From the NCBI GenBank assembly GCA_016748015.1, contig JAAOMT010000571.1, forward strand, positions 871,095 to 935,094: a stretch of 64,000 nucleotides of DNA, written 5' to 3'. Each line of letters begins with the position of its first letter. Within the stretch, counting starts at the first letter, position 1. Below, one piece after another: positions 43,603 to 54,419 of this stretch. The notes beneath the pieces were generated by a model. The model was given only the letters and a program-made list of their open reading frames with translations, did not search any database and was not told the DNA's origin. The position numbers and the translations under genes are program-made. This stretch comes from Geosiphon pyriformis (Eukaryota > Glomeromycota > Glomeromycetes > Archaeosporales > Geosiphonaceae).

Positions 43603-45372
43603 GGATGAAGATGGGAGAGAACAATCTGGATCAGAGCACAAGAAATCTAATCTTGCCAGGACAGAACTAACTGAAGCTTCCAAAGCAGACATTTTAGATT
43701 CTAAACCACCCATTTTGGAGGTAAAAACCCTTGAACCACTCGAACTGAGAACAGCAGTAGACTCATCAGCACCAGAAAAGGGGGGAGCAGATACAGTCGG
43801 CTCATCATCCAGAGTCATATCCAAATTCACAACCAAAACCACAGACACAGAAACAACCAGAGACACACTTCCAAAAAGAGGCACCAATGGCACCAATTTG
43901 ACAAAACTGAGTTTTTTCAAAATACCAAAAACCTGATCTGCTAAAATCTCTAAAGAGTGTTTTAAAGCTGCCAAACAATTGCCTAATTGAGACACGACAA
44001 GAGGATTAGACATTAATAAAGAAGGAACCAAACCAGGATACAAATCAGTGCCAAAAGAACCAGAGGAAAACACACGAGAGGTGACACCACCAGCAACTTA
44101 AGTCCAAGTTTTATCAGTGAAAGACACAGGACATGAAATAAGTGCTTGCTTTTTTTTATAAATGCCAGCCAATCGAACTCGATCTTGATCAAAAATTACC
44201 CATTTTCCATGAACACCAAAATTCCCACCCACAGGACAGATGGCAGTGACATGACCAAATTGTTCACACTTGATACAACAGGCCAAACAAAGACCAGCCC
44301 AGTGCAAGTTCACAATCTTGAAAACTGGAACCAAACCAATAGCAGCCAATTTGGCCACTTTACTTTCAAAACAGATTACAGCACACCAAACACAAGCATA
44401 TGATGTAAAATCATGGCCAATAACACAAGTTTTCCCACCATAGGTCTCCACCAAGTCCGAAAGATCATGAGCAGTCATACCAACTGGAAAAGTATACAGC
44501 AAAGCACGATAATGGTTTCTTGAAATCCATAATTCTTTGTCATTTACCACTAAAGTCACATGCACAGAATCTTTTCTCACAAGAACAGATCACTTAGAAG
44601 CAACCAAACAAGCAATTTCAGTTGATTCAAATTCAACTACAGCTTTTTGCTATAAACCAATCAGCTGCATCCTGATAAAAATAACCTTGCCAAATTTGGA
44701 AAACACAGTCTCTATTGCTGATTTAAGAAGATTGACTGAAATCTCCTTGATGATTATCTTCTAATCTGTATGGCTGTTTACTTTTTTGAGATCAGTGTTG
44801 ACAACAACTTTTTCATTGATTGCCATTAATTTGGCTTTATTCAAACTAGATTCACTTATGAAGGTCAATCTTATGATTCCAGGAAATTTTGAGGGAGTTG
44901 AAGCACTCCCAAAGCCATCAATATGATAAAAAATTTTCTTAATTGAAATCAACTTATTACTATTAGTTTTTCCAGACACATTTGACAACTCTACATCCAA
45001 GGCAAACAATTTAACTGGTTCAAAAGCGCAATGTTCCAAAACACGTGAAATCACAAGTGGCCACTGATTGGATCCAGCAAATTTAGCTCCAGGAAGCACC
45101 AACTCAGTATTGTCGTCACTCATGCTTGCGAAGGAAATCGCCTTTGGTGGCTGTCCCAGAATGAAGGTTCTTGTTCATGTTTTCCTAGGAGTTGTATCGT
45201 CTTCTATTTCATCAGTCTCAGAAGTGTTGGGGTCCATATAACTCGTCTTCTCAGCAACTGTGCTTTCTAAATTCTCGGCATCTAACACTTCACTAACACC
45301 CACTTTCTCACTATTCACCTCATTTCCTCAAGATCTCTACAGTCCAACACCATCACCATATAGTATATTCAT
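43597..45372 (-). pseudogene. LINE L4 ORF1
   Basis: One frame from a possible ATG at 45,372 to the stop at 43,597-43,599. The first 80 codons are acidic and Thr/Ser rich with three stops (near 45,336, 45,327 and 45,168). Then MSDDNTELVLPGAKF, KLFALDVELSNVSGK and DGFGSASTPSKFPGIIRLTF, the block shared by all copies. A stop at 44,761 and others precede 44,580-44,098, which holds YTFPVGMTAHDLSDLVETYGGKTCVIG and the zinc knuckle CIKCEQFGHVTAIC (intact CX2CX4HX4C). The tail 44,073-43,597 is Leu/Ser rich with LAALKHSLEILADQVFGILKKL, a probable coiled coil. Confidence 0.85.
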
Positions 45373-45694
45373 TAAGAATAGGCTGTCTGACAAGTCCACA
45401 ATGCCACCAGAAACACCAGACAACTTTGTTTTTTTGTATAAAGAACCATGCAAGTATACTCTCAACGTGTACTTTAATTTTTTTACTGCCAGACTGGAAC
45501 CCCAACCCAGCCAAACTCAAACTTAAAGTGCCAGCAGAAAAGCTCACTAGATCTATAGGCACAAATAAAAATACATTTGAAGAAATAATGAAAGAGACAA
45601 GAAGAAAAAAAGATAAGAAAGGCTATCTTTTCAACAACTCCAAGCTCTCATTGTGGTCAAGGGATCAACAAAAGAAAGAGTCTTTATTTTAGAT
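45373..45694 (-). other. LINE L4 5' untranslated region
   Basis: Non-coding leader between the presumed 5' end and the first possible ORF1 ATG. The short frames 45,353-45,562 (-), 45,260-45,526 (+) and 45,426-45,692 (+) show no conserved motif and are not called. It is clearly less AT-rich than the desert beyond 45,695, which helps fix the element border. LINE leaders of this type may carry an internal promoter, but none is visible. Confidence 0.5.
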
Positions 45695-46575
45695 TTTTTT
45701 TAAAATTAATACTTTTTAAAATTATTTTTATTGAAATTATTATTTAAAATAACAAAAAAAAATTATTAATAGTTTTAATTATCAAAAAATTAATAATATT
45801 AATTTGAACAAATTTAACTTCCAAAATATATTAATATAAAAGTTTAAAATTAAGACTAAAAATTTATTTTTGAAAAATAATCCAATTAATTAGCTATCTT
45901 AGTAATTTTGTATATATATTTAACTAAATTAATATTTATAATAATTGTTATATTAAAATTCAAATAATAAAAATTTTGGCCAAAAACAAAAACTTTAATA
46001 TTATTAAATTTATTTTTAATTTATAACTTAATTTTTTAATTTTTGTTTTAGTATAGTAAATATCAAATTATTTAATTTATTATAACATTTTATAATGTCT
46101 TTTTGTTTTGTAAAATTATTTATTTTTTTTATATTATACATGATAATTTTCTAGAAAAATTCTTATTTAATTTTACTATTATTATAGCAATAAAGTTTAA
46201 AAACTTAAAAATATTAGTTTTAAAACTATCTAATTAAAAAATAACATAAATAAAAACACTAAATCTATTAATAATATATTAATAGTTTTTTTGAAAAAAT
46301 TGTTTAAAATTATGTTAAAATTAGAAACTAAATTTACAAAAAAAGTTTTTTAAATTATAAAAAAAACAAAATATTTAATTTTTTAAGCATTAAGAAAACT
46401 TAATCAAAAAAGAGCTTTAATCTTCTTTTTAACTTATTTAATCATAAAATTGCTAATAAAAAATATTATTAAAAAAGTTTTTAATAAAAATAAAACTTAT
46501 TTATTATTATTATTAAAAGTTTAATTAAAAAACATTATTTAAGTCCAAAATTTGTTAAAAACAACTAAATTTTTT
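45695..46575 (+). other. AT desert 4, possible decayed integrase
   Basis: AT-rich sequence between L4 and L5. Around 45,973-46,040 a plus-strand frame reads WPKTKTLILLNLFLIYNLIF, which resembles the integrase block WPEAKALxxAxAKxVAxFIYxDII, after a beta-strand-like LIFIIIVI. This would fit gypsy pol order after the RT and RNase H relics at 37,496-38,700. The match is tentative. The rest is unreadable. Confidence 0.35.
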
Positions 46576-46701
46576 TTTTTAACATTTTATGAGTGCAGTT
46601 TAAACACTATCTAGTGCTATACATCAAAAAAATAATTTATACTAAGCATGAATCATATATTTACTACATGTGACCAGCCACTTGGGCTGATTAGAACATT
46701 A
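46576..46701 (-). other. LINE L5 3' end and tail
   Basis: Minus strand reads ACATGTAGTAAATATATGAT, CACTAGATAGTGTTTAAACT and a tail of A runs. The shared core TAGATAGTGTTT is present. The end resembles L2 and the truncated copy at 18,680. Confidence 0.7.
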
Positions 46702-47363
46702 CTATACAGTTATATGAACAGAAACAGAGTCATTTATATCCGAGAAAAATAAACATGATTTGCAAAAACCAAAACAAACACCTAATGTCTCAGCGATGCC
46801 AAGCAATTTGACCACACCAGCAGAAAACTCTGAAACCAAATCCAAAACTGTTGCAAGAGCCAAACCATCCAGTAGAATTAAGTTGGCTTTCTCCATATAG
46901 GCTCAATGTTTAACACAGACCAATCAGATATTATCTCTAAAAGTGATACCAAGAGATCTCACAAACTTAATAATCTCCAAACCAGCAATCTTTGGATCAT
47001 GAAAAATGGAGACAGCTTTGTGAAACCAACCATTAAACACAAAACCCTTATAAAAGGCCATAGAGACCGAGAAATCAAAAACACAAGATAACAACAGCTG
47101 CAATACACAAGAAGAAGAATGAGATAAACCAGAAAGAGTTTTCCAAGAATTGACATAAGAGTCCAATATATGGGATCGAGTAGAATTGTCAATTTTACAA
47201 AAAAACACATGATCCAAAGTTTCTACCTTGTCACAATATAAACAAAGCACACTAGAATAATGTCTGTTGTATAGGCACTTCTGAACTACAACAGAAAGCC
47301 AATAATGCAAAGCTTTCATAAAATAAGTACGGATGCCAGTCGAAGATTTGCTAGTAAAACTGG
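46702..47363 (-). pseudogene. LINE L5 ORF2, C-terminal zinc finger region
   Basis: After the solo LTR the frame reads FTSKSSTGIRTYFMKALHYWL, then CLYCDKVETLDHVFFC, an intact C-X2-C-X7-H-X3-C zinc finger. LRSLGITFRDNI ends the first open frame at 46,924. The final piece 46,896-46,702 (VVKLLGIAETLGVCFGFCKS, then SVHITV and stop) matches the last residues of L2. Only one stop (near 46,920) divides the region. This conserved C-terminal finger is typical of LINE ORF2 proteins and may bind nucleic acid. Confidence 0.85.
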
Positions 47364-48346
47364 TGTTACCAGAGGTTTTTGGTCTCTTCTTAGCTCTTGT
47401 ATATTTGTTGTAATACTGTTAATTCATGACTATAGGAAGTGTTTAAACCTCCAATAACTGAATTTTATCTTCAAATTATCTCCTATAATTTGAACTGCTG
47501 GGCTTATAAGTGGAATGGCCAATTTCATGCCAGTTGCTTTGTGTAGTTACATTGTAGTAAATGTCAACTCTTTCCCAGGAATTGCTCATCTGAAAGCTCT
47601 CTAAAAATATGTAGTTACTTTGCTGTGAAAGTCAACTCTTCTACAGGAATCTCATCTGTAAGTTACCCTAATGATTATGATAAGAAAATAAAAGAAAAAT
47701 AAAAGAAATGTAAAAGAAAATTGAATTCTGTCAAGGAAATTGTTTTTGATCCAGGCCTGGAGTTACTAACAGTTTATTGAAATTGGTAGCTAATTAATTT
47801 CAAAACGTTAGTTGGGTTTTGAGAATTTTCCAAGTGTAATAATTTAAAGAATTTGGTTTTTCAAATTATTTGATATTTATTTTGTTTTTGTGTGTAAAAA
47901 ATGATTCTAATTGTTAAATCTGAAGTAAGATACATTTTCTTGAAGAGAAAAGCTCTTTTTTTATACAACTTGTCATAACACTATTCTATGAACTTGAACT
48001 TTGCTATTTTCTACAATTTTGCTGAACTAAAGATATATTTCAGTAAACTACAAGTTATTTTTGCAAACTATTAGATATTTCGGTGAACTATCAATTATTT
48101 TGGCAAATTTCTACAAATTTCGGTGAACTTTTTGAATGTTACATAGTTCGGGGTATTGCATGATTGATCATCACAATTAGGTTACATTTATGTTATGTGC
48201 AAATTGGATTATTAATTAAATGATAATTTCGGACATTTTGCTAATGTAATAAGTAATAATTTGAACCGATAATATATGCTAATTAATGATAGGGATTATA
48301 AAGATAATTTCATGTTAAATAATATCTCTAATTTTGTCTGGTAACA
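47364..48346 (-). repeat. Solo LTR of the element B family inside L5 ORF2
   Basis: Terminal TGTTACCAGAGG at 47,364 and GTCTGGTAACA at 48,346 match the element B LTRs in minus orientation. No internal element sequence is present. It interrupts ORF2 between HPDLHIATG and FTSKSS. The flanking 4-mers are CTGG (47,360-47,363) and CCAG (48,347-48,350): not a direct repeat, but they extend the terminal inverted repeat to 13 bp. Confidence 0.88.
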
Positions 48347-49200
48347 CCAGTGGCTATATGCAAATCAGGATGCCAAACCAGTGAAGAGCAGGGCCAATCT
48401 ACCTCAGAAATCAAGCTATTAGCCAAGAACTTAGAGCCAGAATCAACTTCCCAACATGTGCAACAAATGAAGTGATAAATATTGTGAACAAAATGTCTGG
48501 AATTTTCAGAAACTACACTATTATCAGCAACTATAAAATGTTCATCTAAGTGAGAAATAAGATGCTGATCAGAAAGAGAAGCAGCACCAACAATCAAGTC
48601 AGCATGCTCATTTCTGGAAATGCCAGAGTGACCTTTTACTTTGTGCCAACTGACACTTAAGTTCTTACATCTAACAACATTTGCAATATGTCAGCACTCT
48701 ACCCAGCACTGATTGCAAAAATCTGGACACACAAGACTCAATTCAGACTTGCACGCATTCAGAGCAGATTGACTATCTAAGAACAACCAAACAGAACTAG
48801 ATGCGGGAACACACTCCAAGGCCAATGCAATATTCTGCAATTCTGCCAGAGTAGATAACATCAAACCTGAAACACCAACACTAAGGTCCAAACCAATGTT
48901 CTCGAAAAAAGCGGCAGCACCAGCCCTACAGTCTGATGTGCCCAAATTCTTCAGAGATCCATCTGTGTATACAAATATGTCATTTAACCCAACACTAGAA
49001 AGACAGTCACAAATAGAAACAAAATCATCAGAGTCAAGAATGTTCAGAAAAACATCACCATTCGAAGCTAGAAGACCAGCAGAGGGAGAATTCACACTAT
49101 TGAGAAAAGTCATTGCAAGCTTGAACCACTCAGGGATGAGGCCATGGGGGTCAAGTTTTTTCCACTGTTTGAAAATGTACCAATCAAGTACAGCACCATG
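48347..49200 (-). pseudogene. LINE L5 ORF2, RNase H domain
   Basis: Within the open frame 49,638-48,691: DIFVYTDGSLKNLG (Asp, near 48,975), TLAELQNIALALECVP (Glu), WLFLDSQSALNAC (Asp). These three acidic residues are intact. After a stop at 48,690 the sequence continues with a shifted HSGISRNEHADLIVGAA-like segment and the open frame 48,597-48,328 (HFVHNIYHFICCTCWEV, then HPDLHIATG). The fourth catalytic Asp lies in the HADL block. Of the five copies this RNase H looks the most complete. Confidence 0.85.
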
Positions 49201-51560
49201 ACGATTATGAAGTTGGTCCACAAAAGCAACACCAAACTTCCAGAGAGAAGGAAAAGACCTGGAAAACATTAACTCACCCAGAATGGAAGACATGGGAATG
49301 CTACCACAGGACTGAAAAGAGTTGGCCAAAGAGCCACCCAAAGACAAGTTGCAATTAAAAAAAATATGAACCATGCCTACCAAAAAGTTATTAAAAGCAC
49401 TAACATGAACATGAACAGGAGAATTCAATGGATGAACAGGATGCCAACACCAGACTTGCAAATCATGAGACCTATGCACAAACAGGTGACCCAAAATCCC
49501 ACCAGAGTTCACAAAACTGACAAAAAAGACAACCTTGCATTCAGACTGGACTTGCAAAAAAGATTTCAAACCATAAAAAGAAGAGTGATGAAGTGTATCA
49601 CTAGGAAAGTTAAGGGAGAGACCAGACTTAAGCTTCAAGTCCTTATGAATCAGAGCATCCTATTTGCTACAGATGCTGACCAGAACAAAACTAAATTGTG
49701 TTCGATAACTGACTATGGGTTGGAGAACTGCCGACACCAAGTATAAGAATTGTTTATTAGAGACAGCCTTTTTTAGAACCAAATTGACAAAAAATCGAAC
49801 ATCCAAATGTGCTTTAGCTAAACTAGGTCTTGAAAGACCCTCAGTTGAAAGAAAAATACCCAGATACCAATGAGATTCCTCCTTTTTGGCAATAGAGATA
49901 AGTGAACCACTAATAAAAAGAGAAGGACTACTGACCCGGCTATTGATCAGAATGACCACTGTTTTGTCATTATTAATTGAGATATTATTAATCTGAAAAA
50001 ATTCACTGGCAATATTAAGAATATATTGAGTAGCAGTCTGATTGCTACCAACCCAAATTGTGTCATCGACAAAAGCTCCAGCAGCAAAAAAAAAGAAAGC
50101 CCAGCTTGAGATTCAGGACGACCACTTTTGGAGACAAAATGAGAGTTTAATCTGTATCTACATACATTTTCCTGTCTCTTGACTTCACACAAAAGAGAAT
50201 TGTAAAATATGTGTCACAGAAGTGGAGAGAAAACTTTTTCCTGATCCAAACCATCATGAACACAATAACTATCAGTCAAACCAAAATCTGTTATAACTCG
50301 ATTGGTATAATTCTTGTGAATATTACCAAAAAATTGAATGAATTTGCTATACATCTTAATCCTAATCAAACTTTTTTCGAGATGCTCCTAGCCGACTGAG
50401 TCATAAGTCTTTCGCATGTCCTGCAAAACCAGCCAGAGTTTCCAGTTCTTTTTCAAGGCATCCTTAACTACTAAACCAATAGCAAAAATGAGAGACTGAG
50501 TAGTTATACTTTTCAAAACCAAAAAATTGTCTCTATGAAGAACATTAAAAGCACTGTAAACTGTGGAAATCTTATCAGAAAGAACCTTAGAAAGAATCTT
50601 ACAAGTTGTCTCAAGTAATGCAATGGGATGTGTATTTGTTAAAATGCCTTTTCACTTATAAGGTTTGGGAATCATCAAGACCCAGGCCTCTTTCCAAGGA
50701 CTGGGTACAGATTCACCAGTCAAACAAGAATTTAAAAGCACCAATAACATGTCCAGAACCAGCTTATCACAATGTTTCTAAAGTTCATTAGATATATCCG
50801 ACAAACCAGCAGCTTTGCCATCAGGAAGATCAGAAACTACCCTAAACAATTCATCGAAACTGACTGAATCTATCACACCAGAAAAGACCTCATCAAAAAC
50901 ATATTCTAATAGATGGTATTGGCAGCACCAATCATCTGAGACACTATCAACTACCCAATGTTTTCTGGTCCAACTTTCCATGATTACATCTATCTTAGAC
51001 CTAACAAAATCAGGTTCCAAAATCAGTTCATTATTAACAACCAAGTGACCAAGCACCACCTTATGAAACGGACATTCAAACACACTTTTTATTATGTGAC
51101 CCCTATTCACTTCAAAACTTTCCATCTTTTTATCAATGACAGACCTAATATTTGTATCTTTAGCACACTGAAATTCAGCAAGCTTTAATGCATGATAGGA
51201 TTTTTTGGCACTTAAAAGAGCAGAACAAACATGACCAAAGTTCACACCAGAAGTTATCATAGACTGAATGACCAAAGCCCTATCACCGTCCAAAGAATTC
51301 CAATATCTTATGAGAGAATCGAAACACTTAACATCCTTTCTATGAGACGCTTTGATAATCCTAGAAACTAAAAGCTCCAACTTGTGAAACCTTGAAGATT
51401 CTTTGGTGAAGACCTCATCAAAGCCCCTGAACTACTTTTTTTTGAATACTTCATTCACCAAAAGAATCATAATTTTGCGAATAATCTCCCACATAGCATC
51501 TAGATCCAAAAACTTTTCTGACACACAAAACTCATTCACGAACATTGTGGTATTATCCAA
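49201..51560 (-). pseudogene. LINE L5 ORF2, reverse transcriptase
   Basis: The frame 51,380-50,778 holds the linker and VVSDLPDGKAAGLSDISNEL. RT fingers AWVLMIPKPYK and a QDMRKTYDSVG block follow with stops near 50,657 and 50,391. The palm motif reads AFVDDTIWV at about 50,076-50,050, so both catalytic Asp codons (50,062-50,067) survive, but the reading frame shifts close by. 49,959-49,660 has YLGIFLSTEGLSRPSLAKAH, and 49,638 onward starts the connection. At least two frameshifts and several stops disable it. Confidence 0.83.
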
Positions 51561-52370
51561 TGTAGCACACCTAAAATTAACCCATTTATTTTCATCAGCA
51601 CTCTTGAAATCAAATTTTTATCTGTCCCTGTTCACTTGTTTGCGAAGAGAGTTTAACTGTGTATCCAAAAGCCCACCCAAACCAAAAACACAGAAACAGC
51701 CTGATGATCCATGTCGAAATGTTTACTGACATTCAAAACATCATGATGCACTAGCACATTAACCAGATTAGGAGAAATGAACACGAAATTAATAGTTTTT
51801 TGAACACCTCTAGAATTTGTCCAAGTAGACATCTTCAAGGTCTGGTTCCTAACCAAAGCATTTACCAGCCCCAAATCAAGGCATTTTTTGAAACTAGCAC
51901 ACCTACAAGACTTATCTTCATTAAAATCACCACCAAGAATGACAAAAAAAGACTTATTAACAGTCCTTGTGATAAAAATATTGATCACATCAGCCTGAAA
52001 AAACTGAACTGCTGTAGATCCACCAGCATAGAGTTCCAAAATTGACACCGAAAGTTTGTTTTTGAAAAGCAATTTAATAGATAAGAGCCAATCCAACACC
52101 TCAGAGACTTTACATACATGCCTAGCTAAAGAAGAGTTCATAATAATTACAACACCAGCACTCAAATAACCAGAATCTAGACCAAAAGTAAACACCAACA
52201 AATCTGTTGGTTATCTAGGATTGTATTTTTTCTTTAAGCTTTAACTCTGTAACAATAGAAATAAGATTGTTCATGTCCTTGTGCCAATGAATGACATCAT
52301 CTTGTTTTGTAGAATTGTTCATTCCATAAACATTGTATGTGGCAATTTTCTAGATCAGCTTACTTATTGA
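51561..52370 (-). pseudogene. LINE L5 ORF2, endonuclease domain
   Basis: Starts without ATG across the ORF1 stop (ISKLI, stop, KIATYNVYGMN). SIVTELKLKEKI carries the catalytic Glu. The frame shifts near 52,205. The open frame 52,201-51,653 then has FTFGLDSGYLSAGVVIIMNS, VILGGDFNEDKS, TINFVFISPNLVNVL and FDMDHQAVSVFLV, the full Asp-His end motif. All recognisable catalytic residues of this EEP-type nuclease are present, though not in one frame. It is followed by another shift near 51,660 into the linker. Confidence 0.83.
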
Positions 52371-52761
52371 GAAGAGGTTTGTAAGGACACACTACTTGCT
52401 AAAACCAAATCATTAAAGCAGGCAGATAAGCTCAAAACAGATTTGGAAAGTCCTTCCAATATTTTCTCCAACTTAACAACATGGAGGGATGCCGAAAGAT
52501 CCACAATTGTAGCAGTCTCATTACTAGTGGCTTCACCCAAATCCACTCCCATCATTGTATTCTCTTTTTGAATCTGAAATGGAGGGGTCACCAACAGCTG
52601 ACATCTAAGGCTAGGCTGAGAAACCACTAGTACAAGTGAATCTAACCTCTTAGTCAACTCACTAATCTGACCTGTGAGGTTGATGAGACTGCTTTCAATA
52701 CTGATTAGACAAATCTCTAAAACACTACTAACAGGAGGGATAGATTTACTACTATTGATGG
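52364..52761 (-). pseudogene. LINE L5 ORF1, C-terminal part
   Basis: Open from the element B junction (INSSKSIPPVSSVLEICL) to the stop at 52,364-52,366, 132 codons without interruption. ESSLINLTGQISELTKRLDSL is a probable coiled coil. The tail is Ser/Leu rich and ends LQTSSQ. Joining it to the upstream part at 62,529 through one copy of the target ATGG keeps the frame, so element B inserted in an otherwise continuous ORF1 at this point. Confidence 0.85.
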
Positions 52762-53576
52762 TGTTACCAGAGGTTTTTGGTCTCTTTTCTTAAATGTTGG
52801 TAATGTTGATTTGCTGTGAATTCATGTTTTCAGGAAGTAGTTGAACCTCCAATAACTGAATTTATCTTCAAATTATCTTCTATAATCTGAACTGCTGGGC
52901 TTATAAATGGAATGGCCAATTTCTTGCCAGTTATTTTATGTAGTTATGTTGTAGTAAACATCAACTCTTTCCCAGGAATTGCTCGTCTGGAAGCTCACTA
53001 AAATGTGTAGTTACTTTGCTGTGAAAGTCAACTCTTCTACAGGAATCTTGTCTGTAGGCTACCCTAATGATTGTAATAAGAAAAAAAAAGAAAAANNNNN
53101 NNNNNNNNNNNNNNNATCTAAAGTAAGATACATTTTCCAAAAGAGAAAAGCTCTTTTTTTATACAACTTGTTGTAGTACTAGTCTATGAACTTGCACTTT
53201 TTCTCTTTGCTCAAATTTCGGCAAACTAAAAATACATTTTGATGAACTACAAGTTATTTCGCTAAACTATTGATTAATTTGGGTGAACTATTCATAATTT
53301 CGGCAAATTTCTGTAAATTTCGGCGAATTTCTTATAAATTTCGGCGAATTTCTGTAAATTTTGGCAAGTTTTTGAATGTTACAAAGTTCAGGGTATTGTG
53401 TAATTTGATCATCCTACTTTCTGTTATACTAATTAGATTATTTTAATTGAATTGTGATATGTGATGATTGATTAAATAATAAATGATAATTTGAAATGAT
53501 ATTAATATACTGATTAATTATAGAAATTATAAGGGTAATTTCATGCTAATTAATAGCTAAAATTCTACTGGTAACA
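52762..53576 (-). repeat. 3' LTR of element B (contains assembly gap)
   Basis: Runs from GGTAACA at 53,576 to TGTTACC at 52,762 in plus coordinates and matches 61,516-62,528. It is about 200 bp shorter because the bases corresponding to about 61,860-62,067 are replaced by 20 N. The TTTCGGCGAATTT repeats are at about 53,298-53,365. Confidence 0.92.
53096..53115. other. Assembly gap (20 N)
   Basis: The N run sits after an A-rich tract. Comparison with the other LTR (61,830-62,068) suggests about 215 bases are missing rather than 20. The frame at 52,979-53,176 spanning it is not real. Confidence 0.95.
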
Positions 53577-54264
53577 TAATCTCCTCCTCAAGACTGAACT
53601 TCGTCAAAGTCCAAGCACTATCTGTAATATTGAGATAGTGATCTAAAATAATTGAAGTAATCTGGTCTGAAAATTGTTGAAATTTCAGTTCTGTGAGTTT
53701 ACCAATGTATTGGACTTTCATTGATTGCAGTATTGGATTTTGTAGAACATTTTCACAAGTATTAAACAAGTCATAGAGTCTAAGAGCTGCTCTAAGTTTG
53801 TAGTGAGTGTTTGTTGGTTCAGCTGCTGTTTTGAATTCATTGTGGATTTGTTTTTGTATAGCTTCAGGAGTGAGATTTGTTGCTTCAAGTTCCAGTTTTC
53901 GTTCATAAAGTGTTTTTCCAATGTGAAAGTATTTATAGATAGGGGTGTGTTCATTGTTCTGTTCATTGAAAAGTAGTAGAAGTTTTTGTTGCATTGTAGC
54001 ATTTGGTGGAATGTCAATAGGGGCAATTAAAAGATTTTCTTCTAGTGCTTGCTTCAAAAGTCTTGGTAATCTATTTTCAGAGTGACTTCTTGTTTTTCTT
54101 CTATAGGGGTAATAGTTCTGTAAATGATTTGCTACTGGGACTGTGGTTTCTTTTTGAATGTAATTAATTTGACTTCCATTAATTGTTATAGATAAGTCAG
54201 GGAGTGTTTTCAAGGCTAACATTAATTTTTGGGATATTTGTTGAATGTTTTGGGGAATAATCAT
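53557..54264 (-). CDS. Element B 3' ORF in the env position, 235 aa, unknown function
   Basis: An uninterrupted frame between integrase and the 3' LTR, starting MIIPQNIQQISQ. It aligns with the damaged 3' ORF of element A at YFHIGKTLYERKLELE and LRLYDLFNTCENVLQ. The protein is helical-looking, with a Lys/Arg patch (YPYRRKTRSHSENRLPRLLKQ, residues about 51-71) that could bind nucleic acid. No signal peptide, membrane span or Cys pairs are seen, so it is not an envelope glycoprotein. The last residues EEEIMLPVEF are encoded by the polypurine tract (Glu codons) and the first bases of the LTR. Function unknown. Confidence 0.65.
   Translation of the reverse strand: MIIPQNIQQISQKLMLALKTLPDLSITINGSQINYIQKETTVPVANHLQNYYPYRRKTRSHSENRLPRLLKQALEENLLIAPIDIPPNATMQQKLLLLFNEQNNEHTPIYKYFHIGKTLYERKLELEATNLTPEAIQKQIHNEFKTAAEPTNTHYKLRAALRLYDLFNTCENVLQNPILQSMKVQYIGKLTELKFQQFSDQITSIILDHYLNITDSAWTLTKFSLEEEIMLPVEF
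53577..53590 (-). other. Polypurine tract of element B
   Basis: Minus strand TTGAGGAGGAGATTA directly precedes the 3' LTR start TGTTACC. It overlaps the end of the 3' ORF, where it encodes Glu-Glu-Glu-Ile. Confidence 0.85.
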
Positions 54265-54419
54265 GATAAAATTGACTATTTATCAAAAGAGAGAATAAAG
54301 AAAATTATTTTTGGATATGGGGTTTTTATTTGTTTTTGGGTTTGGGTGTTTTGTAATTATTTACTATTTTTGTCTTTGTGTTTTTATTAGAGAATTATTG
54401 TAAAATTTAAGTGTTCAAG

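Larger units (their letters stand above)
38781..45694 (-). mobile_element. LINE copy L4, full length
   Basis: A minus-strand LINE inserted in AT desert: its T-rich (A-tail) end is at 38,781 and its 5' end near 45,694. TTTTTTTAAA at 38,771-38,780 and 45,695-45,704 may be the target duplication. ORF1 (45,372-43,597) is in one frame with stops. ORF2 (43,603-38,910) has one frameshift between about 42,140 and 41,325. Its ORF1 N-terminus (MSDDNTELVLPGAKF) differs from both the L1/L5 and the L2/L3 types. Confidence 0.85.

Noticed and set aside
53557-54264. 3' ORF as a retroviral envelope gene
   Set aside because: No signal peptide, cysteine pairs or membrane segment is present, so the env label is not supported; reported as unknown instead.
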